Assembly (NCBI RefSeq): GCF_000423165.1
Contig: NZ_AUHL01000006.1
Coordinates: 62,001-126,000 of the forward strand
Reading direction: 5' to 3'
From: Pseudidiomarina sediminum DSM 21906
Lineage (GTDB): Bacteria > Pseudomonadota > Gammaproteobacteria > Enterobacterales > Alteromonadaceae
Length of the DNA stretch: 64,000 bases
Shown: piece by piece, positions 47,078 through 56,500 of the stretch
Position numbering within the stretch: position 1 is the stretch's first letter
Layout: every line of letters begins with the position of its first letter
Notes under the pieces: generated by a model
What the model was told of the DNA's origin: nothing
What the model saw: the letters and a program-made list of their open reading frames with translations, nothing else
The model's database searches: none
Position numbers and translations under genes: made by a program

Positions 47078-47941
47078 ATGATTCAAAGCATGACCGGTTA
47101 CGCGCGCCACGAAATGAAGGCCGAATGGGGCACAGCTACGTGGGAAATGCGCTCAGTGAACCAGCGCTTTTTGGAAACTTACTTCCGCATGCCAGAGCAG
47201 TTCCGCAGCATGGAAAACATGCTTCGCGAAAAATTACGTAAGCAATTGCAGCGCGGTAAAGTTGAGTGCAACCTGCGGGTGAACATTGAGCAATCTGCCG
47301 AAAGCGGTCTGCAATTGAATGAAGATTTGGCCCGTAGCGTGATTTCGAGCGCCAATTGGGTCGCCAACCAAAGCGCCTCGTCGAACATCAACCCGATTGA
47401 CGTGCTGCGCTGGCCGGGCGTAGTGGCCCAAGACGAAGCCGACATGGACGCCATTCAAAATGACGTGTTGGCTGCTTTTGAAGCCACCTTGGCAGAATTC
47501 ATCAGCAACCGCGAAAGTGAAGGTAAAGCGCTGGAACGTCTGATTGAGGAGCGCCTTGAAGGTGTGTCTGATCAGGTGGTGATTGTGCGCAAGCGCATGC
47601 CAGAAGTACTCGAGTGGCAACGTGAGCGCTTACTGACCCGTCTTGCCGAAGCCCAAGTGGAACTTGACCCACAACGCCTTGAAGCTGAAATGGTGATGCT
47701 GGCGCAAAAAACCGACGTGGCTGAAGAACTCGACCGTCTCGACACCCACGTGATCGAAACCCGCAAGATCCTCCGCAAAGGCGGCGCCTGCGGCCGACGC
47801 CTCGACTTTATGATGCAAGAGTTCAACCGCGAAGCGAACACCCTCGGCTCGAAGTCCATCAACACCGACATCACCGCCGCCGCCGTCGAACTGAAAGTGC
47901 TGATCGAGCAGATGCGGGAGCAGATCCAAAACATCGAGTAA
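47078..47941 (+). CDS. yicC: YicC family endoribonuclease
   Basis: YicC is a conserved protein now linked to RNA decay and endoribonuclease activity. The 287-residue product starts MIQSMTGYARHE and ends with the conserved DUF1732 domain (GGACGRRLDFMMQEFNREANTLGSKS, cut in two in the family blocks). The first 220 codons use the ordinary mix of this genome, but from about 47,741 the codons switch to C- or G-ending forms (9 of 66 end in A or T, against 31 of 66 just before). The protein stays in frame and looks complete, so the 3' end may have been replaced by island DNA. It is divergent from rph. Confidence 0.92.
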   Translation: MIQSMTGYARHEMKAEWGTATWEMRSVNQRFLETYFRMPEQFRSMENMLREKLRKQLQRGKVECNLRVNIEQSAESGLQLNEDLARSVISSANWVANQSASSNINPIDVLRWPGVVAQDEADMDAIQNDVLAAFEATLAEFISNRESEGKALERLIEERLEGVSDQVVIVRKRMPEVLEWQRERLLTRLAEAQVELDPQRLEAEMVMLAQKTDVAEELDRLDTHVIETRKILRKGGACGRRLDFMMQEFNREANTLGSKSINTDITAAAVELKVLIEQMREQIQNIE

Positions 47942-47979
47942 GGTCATGTTAAGTTTTGTTAAGTATACTAAGTTTGGAT

Positions 47980-48004
47980 AAGGTCGCGTCATTGCGGCCT
48001 TTTT
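47980..48004 (+). terminator. Terminator after yicC
   Basis: AAGGTCGC, loop GTCATT, GCGGCCTT (one G-U pair), then TTT. It lies 38 bases past the yicC stop. Confidence 0.72.
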
Positions 48005-48047
48005 CGTATCTAATGGTAATGCAATGTTCGTGATTGTCCGCTATATT

Positions 48048-48120
48048 GTGGTGACAAGGGTGGTGACAAGGGTGGTGACAAGTAATTTATGGGGTCTCCA
48101 TCTTTAGGTTTTGTCACCAC
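48048..48120. repeat. Integrase arm-type repeats upstream of int
   Basis: GTGGTGACAAG occurs three times in tandem with a 12-base period (48048-48058, 48060-48070, 48072-48082), and the inverse TTGTCACCAC lies at 48111-48120. Such short direct and inverted copies beside a P4-like integrase gene are what arm-type Int sites look like. Three copies in one place are too few and too regular for a CRISPR. Confidence 0.65.
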
Positions 48121-48132
48121 ATGGAGATAGTC

Positions 48133-49362
48133 ATGAACAGTAGTCAGATCAAAGCACTTTTTAGAGCCGGAGAGGACGTTCGGAAAAGTGTGGGTGATGG
48201 GCTCTATTTCAGAATTGAACAAGGTACTGCTTCATGGTTTGTGCGATATACCTATGCGGGAAAGCGCAAGACCATCACCTTGCTGGAAGGATATCCGAAC
48301 TGCTCATTGGCTGACGCTAAGGCGCAAGCTGCCGTGATTAAATCAAAAGTTAGGAATGGTGTTGACCCTCAGCTTGAAAGGCGCCGAGAAACTGGTGGTG
48401 CTATTCAGACGGTGAATGACTTGTTTCATGATTGGTTCGAGCGTTCAGTAAAGAACCGCGTTAAGCATCCCGGCAATGACGAACGCGTATACCGTAATTA
48501 CCTCAAAAACCGCTTGGGCAAATATTCGCTAAAAGACATTACACCGATTGATGTTCGCAATGTTCTTGATGAGCTGCTGCAGACAGGCCATAAGACGACC
48601 TCGGCGCGAGCATTGAGCATTATGAAGCGTATGTTTAATCATGGCATCAAGCTTAATTTGGTCAGCAGTAACCCTGCGATCTATTTTACAGGAGTTGATA
48701 TAGGTCAAGACTATTCGCCTCGAGAGCGCTCATTGTCGGAGACTGAGATAGAGGTGGCATTTGCTACTTTCCGCGAGCAACAAGATATCTTCACTCGTGA
48801 CAACTATCTTGCATGCCTTTTGCTCTTGCACCTAGGCTGTCGAAAATCTGAAATCATATCGTCGCGGTGGGAACAAATTGATTTAGAGGACCAGACCTGG
48901 TTCTTTCCCGAGAACAAAACCAGTAAACCAATTACGGTGCCTATTCCAGATCAAATGCTACCCGTGATTGAAGAATTAAAAGTTCGCTGTGCAGGATCTG
49001 AATATGTGTTTCCATCACGCCGCCGAAGTAAACGGCGAGGATATATTTCTGACGATACGCTGAATCATGCGTTAGCCAAACTATTCGGACAGAAAGTTGA
49101 TAGCAAGAAAAAGCCCTACCCAAATGTTCTTGGTTTAGCCGGAGTCGACCACTTTACTGTACATGACCTACGCAGAACCTATAGAACATTGCTTGCTAAG
49201 TTGAAAGTGCCAGATGCCATTGCCGAGCGATGCTTGAACCATGAGCTGCGCGGTGTCCTAAAGGTCTACAACAAATACGATTACCTTGAAGAGCGCAGAG
49301 AAGCTAACACCAAAGTGGCCGATTTCCTTGAGCCGTTGATACAGGGAGGTAGTGATGAGTAA
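48133..49362 (+). CDS. int: P4-type tyrosine site-specific integrase
   Basis: A tyrosine recombinase of about 409 residues. The N-terminal DUF4102 arm-binding domain (LYFRIEQGTASWFVRYTYAGKRK) is followed by a core-binding domain and the catalytic domain. Catalytic residues are Arg in HLGCRKSEI, the H-x-x-R of HDLRRTYRT, His in CLNHEL, and the nucleophile Tyr in YNKYDYLEER. It is next to the island's left junction and repeats. The start at 48133 has GGAGA upstream; 48121 is possible. Its last 8 bases overlap the next gene, so that gene may be its partner. The expected role is integration and excision at yicC. Confidence 0.93.
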   Translation: MNSSQIKALFRAGEDVRKSVGDGLYFRIEQGTASWFVRYTYAGKRKTITLLEGYPNCSLADAKAQAAVIKSKVRNGVDPQLERRRETGGAIQTVNDLFHDWFERSVKNRVKHPGNDERVYRNYLKNRLGKYSLKDITPIDVRNVLDELLQTGHKTTSARALSIMKRMFNHGIKLNLVSSNPAIYFTGVDIGQDYSPRERSLSETEIEVAFATFREQQDIFTRDNYLACLLLLHLGCRKSEIISSRWEQIDLEDQTWFFPENKTSKPITVPIPDQMLPVIEELKVRCAGSEYVFPSRRRSKRRGYISDDTLNHALAKLFGQKVDSKKKPYPNVLGLAGVDHFTVHDLRRTYRTLLAKLKVPDAIAERCLNHELRGVLKVYNKYDYLEERREANTKVADFLEPLIQGGSDE

Positions 49363-49888
49363 ACGTGATGAATTTATCAAAGGGCCTAATGTGCTCAGGC
49401 TGGCGCAAATAGAGCAAAGCTTGCAGAGGATTAAAGATGCTGGATTTGAGCGCGAGGCGGACTTGCTTAGGAGTGAGATTGAAATGCTGCGGCAGAAAGC
49501 TGGGGCTGTTTATGACTCGGTTGAGCCGGTTTTTGACGAGAATGTGAAACGGAGAAAACAGCCTAAAAATGCGGCAACAGTTCGACATCAAGGGCTTGAG
49601 GAGTACAAGAATCGTTTACGGGTGTGGGCGGCAGATACTTATCTTGCAGACCGGGAAAAAATGAAGAAAAAGGGTCACCCCTCCCGCTCCAAGCGAGAGG
49701 GAAAAAGCAACGCTGCAGATTGGCTACTGAAATTATATGAAGAAGACCGCCAGGTAGAAAAAGAAAAAGATGCGATCCCAAAAAATGCAGAAACGGGAAA
49801 TCATAACGGGAGCCCTGAACCACCTTTGAAACCAAAGTTTAATCCGACAAAGAACTTCTTTTACAAGGCAATTCAAAATTTTTCGTGA
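49355..49888 (+). CDS. Unknown charged protein coupled to int
   Basis: A 177-residue hydrophilic protein with a helical N-terminal half (NVLRLAQIEQSLQRIKDAGF) and a basic, low-complexity C-terminal half (KKKGHPSRSKREGKSNAADWLLKLYE). No family recognised. GGAGG lies five bases before the ATG at 49355, inside the end of int, so the two are probably translated together. This points to a role with the integrase, such as a helper or a regulator, but there is no motif to support a mechanism. Confidence 0.7.
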   Translation: MSKRDEFIKGPNVLRLAQIEQSLQRIKDAGFEREADLLRSEIEMLRQKAGAVYDSVEPVFDENVKRRKQPKNAATVRHQGLEEYKNRLRVWAADTYLADREKMKKKGHPSRSKREGKSNAADWLLKLYEEDRQVEKEKDAIPKNAETGNHNGSPEPPLKPKFNPTKNFFYKAIQNFS

Positions 49889-49991
49889 AACATGCGCGCA
49901 ACTCTACGGAAGGCGTGAATGTTGCGCGCATGTCGCCGACTCCCATCAGTTAATTTGCTTCTGACATTCACAACCTGTTAGAGGCAACGAC

Positions 49992-50222
49992 ATGAAAATA
50001 CAAACCACAACCTTCATACCTGTACAAAGAAAACCTAAAGATCGTTTAGTTCGTGAGCGGGAATGCAGAGCAATTACTGGGTTAGCTCGTCAGCGACGCT
50101 GGGAACTTGAGAAGCAAGGTAAGTTTCCTAAGCGTGTCCATCTCGGTACGCGATCCGTTGCATGGCGCTTGAGCGATCTTGAAAAGTGGATTGATGAAGT
50201 GTCCGAAAATGGACTGACTTGA
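49992..50222 (+). CDS. AlpA-family transcriptional regulator/excisionase
   Basis: A 76-residue protein of the AlpA/MerR-like winged helix group: RLVRERECRAITGLARQRRWELEKQGKFPKRVHLG (seen over residues 18-52) is the helix-turn-helix, and VAWRLSDLEKWIDE the wing and end helix. AlpA controls integrase expression or acts as an excisionase in P4-like and CP4-57-like elements. It follows int by 630 bases on the same strand. Directionality factors of this type help excision. The function on this island is inferred. Confidence 0.82.
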   Translation: MKIQTTTFIPVQRKPKDRLVRERECRAITGLARQRRWELEKQGKFPKRVHLGTRSVAWRLSDLEKWIDEVSENGLT

Positions 50223-50374
50223 TCCACAGGTGTCTTTCTCGGACTGTTAAGAGCGTCAACCCAACTTTTTTATCGTTCAATTATTAGAGCTAACGCAATA
50301 GTTGTGGCTCATGGAGGAGCAAAACCTGCCGCAATTTACTGGGTAATTAATAATATCTAATCTATGGGTATCTT

Positions 50375-50929
50375 ATGGCTTTCAGTAATAGGGAAAATTG
50401 GTTTCATCACAGAGGGGTCGACTGGCAAGTCAATACCCGTGGGAGTGGGTTAGATCCCCAAATCCTTCGTAAGGTTATTGATGTTCCGTTATGGATGCTG
50501 ACCCATCATCGAAAGGTGTTTCTTTTCCGATTCGACCTATCCTGTAACACATCGCAACCGAATAATAAGCAATTAAGTCGTTTTTTGTGTCGGATAAAAA
50601 CTAAAATCTGTAGAGAGCACTACTCGAGAAGAGTAGCAATATGTTGGGCTCGTGAAATTCACTCTGCTAAGACCCCACATTACCATATAGCAATTGCATT
50701 AGATGGCAGCAGAGTTAACTCGTCCTACCGTGTGACGGAATGGATTGAACGATATTGGCGAAATTATGGGCGATATACAGCGATCAGATACTACAATCTA
50801 AATAGGCCTGACATTGATCAATTATTCCAAGTGGTGTGGCATTTAAGTTATCTAGCGAAACTTAGAGGAAAAGAAGTCAAGTTGAGCAATGTGCGGCGGT
50901 TTAGCACCTCATTGACGAAATTATACTGA
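50375..50929 (+). CDS. Inovirus Gp2 / YagK-YfjJ-type protein, HUH replication-like
   Basis: A 184-residue protein similar to the inovirus-type Gp2 and YagK/YfjJ C-terminal domain family of prophages and satellites. A two-histidine HUH-like segment TPHYHIAIALDG lies near residue 100, and VVWHLSYLAK near residue 154 carries a tyrosine that could act as the nucleophile of a rolling-circle or relaxase enzyme. The family name is by pattern. With the AlpA-like gene and a P4-type integrase it makes a phage-satellite-like module. Start is the ATG at 50375 with a weak ribosome-binding site. Confidence 0.7.
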   Translation: MAFSNRENWFHHRGVDWQVNTRGSGLDPQILRKVIDVPLWMLTHHRKVFLFRFDLSCNTSQPNNKQLSRFLCRIKTKICREHYSRRVAICWAREIHSAKTPHYHIAIALDGSRVNSSYRVTEWIERYWRNYGRYTAIRYYNLNRPDIDQLFQVVWHLSYLAKLRGKEVKLSNVRRFSTSLTKLY

Positions 50930-51000
50930 ACTTAATCGCGGTGATTCGACCTAATCTATAAATCTCAAGAACAACCTTTAGTTGGGCAAAAGGATTTGAA

Positions 51001-51723
51001 ATGAAACGTAGCTCACACGACAAGCAATTCAGAGTACAAGCTGGCGACATTGTTACGCTCTCAGACTTGACAAAGTGGAAAGTTGAAGGGGTTAGCTTCC
51101 AGCACGAGATTAGAGTTCGAGTAAAGCGCAATAGTGTGATTCGTTACATGGCTGTTCACAAAGTTCGTGACCCTAACGGAGTTGCATTAATACCGGGAAC
51201 GCATTACTTGGTGATCGTTGGAGATAGTGAGTCGAGATTCGCTTTAAGATTGCAGAATTTTGGACCGTGTAAAATGTCACACATAAGAATACAAGGGCGA
51301 GATAAGACAAGAAAGATCGGTGGTAAGGTCGTATCTCAAATCGACTACAAGAAATTTTGCGGGTCAGAACGAGCTTTTGATGAAGAACCAGAAACGATAG
51401 CTATTGAGGTGGGTAGCCAAGTATTAATGCGTTCTGATTTTGCAGCCGACCATTATTACGGAGCCATCGAGATGGCGGGAAAATACGGCATCGTGGAGTC
51501 AATCGATAAGCCGACTCGCCCCCTTGGTTGGGCATCTACCTTGATGGTGGATTTTAGCGGCGTTCGCAAACAGTATCGCATTTTTCGATTTATTGACGCG
51601 TCAGGGCATATGATGCAATTGGGATGGTCTTATCGTGTTGAGAGAAAAAACGGTATGCTGACCGCTAAACCCATCCGAAGAATAGACCCTGATCGCGTTG
51701 AGTGGAGTGACCCGGATCCGTAG
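51001..51723 (+). CDS. Hypothetical protein, 240 residues
   Basis: No family recognised. The protein is basic and beta-rich, without signal peptide or membrane helix. Its N-terminal half (DIVTLSDLTKWKVEGV, RVKRNSVIRYMAV) and C-terminal half (VGSQVLMRSDF, GKYGIVESIDKPTRPLG, MVDFSGVRKQYRIFRF) have a KOW- or SH3-like look that suggests RNA or DNA contact. The gene is island-specific and has a low GC content. The start at 51001 has GGA at 51-55 bases before (AAAAGGATTTGAA directly upstream, six bases away). Confidence 0.65.
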   Translation: MKRSSHDKQFRVQAGDIVTLSDLTKWKVEGVSFQHEIRVRVKRNSVIRYMAVHKVRDPNGVALIPGTHYLVIVGDSESRFALRLQNFGPCKMSHIRIQGRDKTRKIGGKVVSQIDYKKFCGSERAFDEEPETIAIEVGSQVLMRSDFAADHYYGAIEMAGKYGIVESIDKPTRPLGWASTLMVDFSGVRKQYRIFRFIDASGHMMQLGWSYRVERKNGMLTAKPIRRIDPDRVEWSDPDP

Positions 51724-51889
51724 CAACTAATTCATATCAAGACGTCGGGAGTCTTCTCACCATTCACCGTAAAATGCTTGACAACGAAAAGTTTACAAAC
51801 CATCTTAAGAGCATACTCGCTCGACCAATGACCTAATTTGTGATAAATTCGGGCACCCGTTTTGACGGGTTAGGCAAGGGAGAAGGATC

Positions 51890-52126
51890 ATGTTTGACGC
51901 ATTAATAGTTTTTGTAGTTGGCTGTCTCGCAGTGTATGTGGGCTTCCAAGTAGCGCTATATAAGAAATCTCGGGCTATGAAGCGTCGAGAGGTTGAACTG
52001 CGCGAAAATGGCGTCACCCCGTCTGGTTCTGGTTTATGTCATGGAATCGTCATTGATAAAACTAACAAGCGGCGTGTAGTGCATGATGAAAAGCCCAGCG
52101 ATTCGTGGTTTAAACGCTTAGCATAA
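51890..52126 (+). CDS. Small single-pass membrane protein
   Basis: A 78-residue product whose first 24 residues form one transmembrane helix (ALIVFVVGCLAVYVGFQVAL), followed by a basic, hydrophilic tail. GGAGAAGGA sits close upstream of the ATG. A small hairpin ACCCGT-TTTG-ACGGGT (51855-51870) is in the leader, and an intrinsic terminator follows. No homologue recognised. It could be a toxin-like or accessory island protein, but there is no second gene that looks like an antitoxin. Confidence 0.6.
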   Translation: MFDALIVFVVGCLAVYVGFQVALYKKSRAMKRREVELRENGVTPSGSGLCHGIVIDKTNKRRVVHDEKPSDSWFKRLA

Positions 52127-52160
52127 AGTTTGCTTGCTGGCACCTAATTATTACAATAAG

Positions 52161-52186
52161 ATCCCGTCAACTAGACGGGATTTTTT
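52161..52186 (+). terminator. Intrinsic terminator directly before the 413-residue gene
   Basis: ATCCCGTC, loop AACTA, GACGGGAT, then a run of six T. It ends at the base before the ATG at 52187. TTGCTT (52130-52135) and TACAAT (52152-52157) could be a promoter, in which case the transcript would start inside the stem and the GGGA would act as ribosome-binding site. Confidence 0.85.
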
Positions 52187-53428
52187 ATGCATAAACATAA
52201 ATATATAGGATGGATTCCTTGCGTAAACGGTAACCTTGATTTCGGGCTAATGAAGGTCGGTATTAAAGGTGGATTTACAGACAAGAAAATCAGTGATGAG
52301 CGAATTATTGAGCTAAATCATTCTGCATCGGGAGTGTCGAGCAAGCACGACAGACTAATCGTTCTTCAATCAAGAGTTAATTGGCGAGACACTGATGAGC
52401 ATGAAGAATCATTAGGAGCTTTTCGAGTCTTTGTTACAGCTAAAGTTTCGGTCTCCGATCATATGGACTGTAGAAGTTTAAGCGGTAATATTCTGCTATA
52501 TCCGAAGGAAGCTGAACCAGCGGATAAAAACGAAGTTCATGACGTTTCGGTCCATCAAATTTCTCATGAGCTAACTAAAAGTAATATTAGTTCAGAGTTT
52601 GATAAGCTTGATAGCCAAATCAATGACCCTCGCTCTATTACAGGTCTTCACAGTGACTGTTTTAAAGCTTCGTTTAAGTTCAATGTAACGCCTACTGGCT
52701 TGATTAGAATTGAGCAAAACGAAGGTGGTGATGAACTCGATGATGAGAGTTTGTACCTGTTAGCCCGACAGGCATTTTATTATTTAAAGTATTCAATCCA
52801 TAGTCATCGGCACCACGTTGATGAACAAGATTCTTTGACCACTATCACGCCTGAAACATCAGGGTGTGGTCTTCGATTACTTGGTCAACTTAAGCGTGAA
52901 CTAACCTCACTTAGCAGAACCCAAAGAATTGATAACAGGCTGCACGAGTCTAACAATGCTAAAGGTATAATCGGCTACGCTAAGTCATTAGTAATTGCGT
53001 TGTATAGAGAAAACCTGATAGATGAGTCGGAGCGCGATAGAGAGCAAAAATATTTAGAAAATGTAGAAACTTCCTTTGAATCTCAAGAATATACAATTAC
53101 GAGAGCTGAACAAAAAGTTGAAACTATAAAAGCAAAATCAAAAGTATGGTTGGGGTTTGCACTCATTTCCATTTGGGGATTTACAAATTTTAATTTTCAA
53201 AGGTCTCCTAAAGTGGAATTGACTGGCAACTTATCATGGTTTTGGCCTCTTCTGATTGTTATTTTTGCCTTCATTCTTTATCTAGCCACGAAAGAGTACT
53301 ATTCGAGAGTGTCTAATGCTCAGTTTTTGGTAAAGCTCTATGATATACGGGGTTCTCGTATTTTGTTAAAAATTTCGCTGGCGCTCGTTGGCATGATTGC
53401 ATTGGTATGGGCTTGGTGGACTAGTTAA
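52187..53428 (+). CDS. Unknown protein with C-terminal membrane anchor, 413 residues
   Basis: I recognise no family. Residues 1 to about 310 are soluble and beta/alpha in look (TPTGLIRIEQNEGGDELDDESLY, CGLRLLGQLKRELTSLSRTQ). A coiled-coil-like stretch (DREQKYLENVETSFESQEYT) follows, then three hydrophobic helices from about residue 322 (VWLGFALISIWGF, FWPLLIVIFAFILYLA, ISLALVGMIALVWAWW) end the protein. This soluble-plus-C-terminal-anchor layout is like that of many membrane-acting immune effectors, but it is also that of many ordinary proteins. It is low in GC and sits convergent to the hsdR gene. The start follows a terminator, so the real start could be the ATG at 52250. Confidence 0.65.
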   Translation: MHKHKYIGWIPCVNGNLDFGLMKVGIKGGFTDKKISDERIIELNHSASGVSSKHDRLIVLQSRVNWRDTDEHEESLGAFRVFVTAKVSVSDHMDCRSLSGNILLYPKEAEPADKNEVHDVSVHQISHELTKSNISSEFDKLDSQINDPRSITGLHSDCFKASFKFNVTPTGLIRIEQNEGGDELDDESLYLLARQAFYYLKYSIHSHRHHVDEQDSLTTITPETSGCGLRLLGQLKRELTSLSRTQRIDNRLHESNNAKGIIGYAKSLVIALYRENLIDESERDREQKYLENVETSFESQEYTITRAEQKVETIKAKSKVWLGFALISIWGFTNFNFQRSPKVELTGNLSWFWPLLIVIFAFILYLATKEYYSRVSNAQFLVKLYDIRGSRILLKISLALVGMIALVWAWWTS

Positions 53429-53550
53429 AAATTGAGATGAGCTTTTGCCAAGCAACATTGCCGATTATTATTCAGTAAACAAAATTAAATTGAGTAGCTT
53501 CATGAGCAGACAGAATTTTATCCCTCCTAAAGCAACGTATTGGAGGTAAT

Positions 53551-56500
53551 TTAACACCTGGCTGAATAGACGCTCTGCCCACCACCGTAGTAGCTGGTCA
53601 TCAGGTGATGGAACGCTGCCTCGCACTTCTCGTTGTAGACCGCCTCATCGAAGCTCTCCGGTAGTCCCCGGTCGAAGACGATTTCCAGGGTACGGCGGAC
53701 ATCGCCCTTAGCCTGGGCCTTCTTCCGCCAGTCCAGCACCAGCTTCTCCTCCTTGAGGGTCTCCAGAAGCTCCCGACACATTGCCTTCACCTGCGCTACC
53801 TCCTTGTCGGTCATCTCCGGTGCTGGCTTGGTAATGATATCGAACAGCGCCAGCTCCTCTTCGGTCAGCCCCTCACGGATTGCCCGCTGGTCTTCCTCCT
53901 GCAGCTCTTCGGTGAACTTCATCAGCTGCTGGAAGAACGCCTCGATGTTAAGGCTTCCCGAGTTGTACTTCTCGATCAGCTTCTGCAGCTTCTCCATGAA
54001 GTCGGTGCGGCTGGGGTTCTTGGCCACCATGCTCTCCAGTTTCTGGTTCAGCAGCGCCCGTAGCTTCTCTGCCTCGGTGCGCTTCTTGCCCTTATTGAAC
54101 CGCTCCTTGAGCTTCTCGAAGTCGATCTGGCTGAGGTCGAATAGGGGCTTGTCATCCTCATCCTCGATGACGTAGGGCACTGGAGCGACCGACTGATCCA
54201 GCAGGTCGTCCACGTCCTTCATCACCTGAGAGATATCCACCTCGGGCTCAAGGGCTTTGATCTTCTGGGCCAGTACGGAGAGCAGTACCGCATCGGGGGC
54301 CAGATCATTGGCTGAGGGGTCGGGGAGGATGGCTCGGTAGACTCGGGAGGTGGCCCTGGCTAGGTTCAAGAAGGCCTTCTTGGTCTCTTCACTCTCAAGT
54401 AGCTTCTCAACGGCATCATCCAGCAGGGCAACCTTATCGAAGCCTCCAGCCGTTTTGATAGCCTCTGTGTCTACCTGCTTCTCGGTCAGGAAAGTGATCC
54501 CCTTGGCCAACAGATGCTTGAGGTACTCCACCAGTTCGGCCTTCTGGTGGATCGGTGTATCACCGTCTTGGGGTGGCTCATCCCCATATCCAGGTCTCGG
54601 TTCAGCGACCTTGGATGAAGCTCCACCGTAGATGGCCAACGCTTCCTGCAGCTTTCTGAAGACACCCGCGTAGTCCACGATCAGACCCGCTTCTTTGCCG
54701 GGGTACTTGCGGTTGGCCCTGGCAATCGTCTGCATCAGGGTGTGATTCTTCATCGGCTTGTCGAGGTAGATAGTTGAGCAGGACGGCACATCGAAGCCGG
54801 TGATCCACATGGCGCAGACAAACACCAACCGCAGGGGGCCATCAGGATCCTTGAACTGCTCGTCAAGGTCTTCCTCCACCATGCGCTTGCGGTGGGGCAG
54901 GATGTCGAGACCTTTATCCGCCAACTCCTTCACCTCATTCTGACCTTGGGAGACCACCACTGCCATGTCGGTCGTCTCCAGCACCTTGATTTTGTGCTTG
55001 AGAGCCTCCTGCTGCTCCTTTGGGGCCGATGCCAGGTCAGCCTGAAGTCGGGCCAGGTAGTCTTTCCAGTGGGCCTGAACCTTGTTGTACATCTTCACGG
55101 CGGTGGCCTTGTCGATGCAGACCATCATGGCCTTGCCCTGATGCCCCCTGCCGACGAAGTGCTGTACTAGATCCTCGGCGATGGCCTCCAAACGGTCGTC
55201 ACGGGTGATCAGGTGATACTCACGGGCGAATACGCGCTCGACCTTCTTCTCTTGATCCTCGTCCAGCTCGGCATCTTCCAGCAGCCGAGTCAGATCGTCG
55301 TTGAGGTTCTCATTGATCAGCTGCAGCTCGGGGATCCGGTTCTCGTAGTACAGCGGTACCGTGGCCCCATCGGCAATGGACTGTCCGAAGTCGTAGACAG
55401 AGATGTAGTCCCCGAACACCTCCTTGGTCTTCTCCTCACCAGCCATCAGCGGTGTCCCGGTGAAGCCTAGGAAGGCGGCATGAGGCAGCGCCGTCCGCAT
55501 ATTCATCGCCAGGGTGTCGTACTGGGAGCGGTGAGCCTCGTCGGTGATGACGATGATATCCTGGCGGTCGGAGAGCTTGGGGTAGGTCTCGCCCTGCTTG
55601 GTGCCGAACTTCTGGATCAGCGTGAAGACGTAACGGTGATCCTCGCTGAGCAGTTGCTTGAGATGAGCACCGCTCTCGGCGTGGGCCTCTACCTCGTTGA
55701 CTGCACCCGTGGCCGCGAAGGTCTTGTAGATTTGCTCGTCCAACTCGTTACGGTCGGTGACGATCACGAACGTCCAGTTGCCGGGGATGGTGCGGTGGAT
55801 CTTCTGGGTGAAGAACACCATGGAGAGCGACTTGCCCGAGCCCTGGGTATGCCAGAAGACCCCAAGCCGACCTGCCTCACCGGGAGGGCGATTCTTGATG
55901 CGCTGCAGCTCGGCGATGGCCTTGTTCACCCCCAGGTACTGGTGGTTCTTGGCGATCTTCTTGATGGTGCCGCCCTGGGCCTCCTCGAACACCGTGAAGT
56001 TCTCCACGATATCCAGCAGCCGCGTCCGCTCGGCGATACCTCGGATGGCGGTCTCCAGAGACACCACGCCTTTCTCACCCTCGTCGTTGATCCGCTTCCA
56101 CTCAAAGAGATGCTCCCAGGGGGAGAAGGTGCTGCCCACCAGTGTCTCAGAGCCGTTAGAGAGCATCACCACGGCGTTGTAGGTGAACAGCTGGGGGATC
56201 ACCGAGCGGTAGTCGCTCAGGTTGCCATCATAGGCAGCTTTGAGGGTCTTGTGGCTGGCCTTCAGCTCCACGAACAGCAGTGGCAGCCCGTTCACGAAGC
56301 CGACCAGATCGGTGCGTCGTGTATGCAATTCGCCCCTTACCCAGAACTGCGAGGTCAGCAGGAAGTCGTTCTCCTCGGGCTGGTTCCAGTCGATCACCCG
56401 AACGGTCTCGATAGCGGTGCCACCGTCGTCTTCGGACACCTCAACCTTTACGCCATCCTTGAGCAGCTGGTAGACCTCCAGATTGGCGTTCACCGCCAGC

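Noticed and set aside
48048-48082. Tandem repeats as a CRISPR array
   Set aside because: The unit is 12 bases with no spacers, and there are no cas genes. It fits integrase arm sites.
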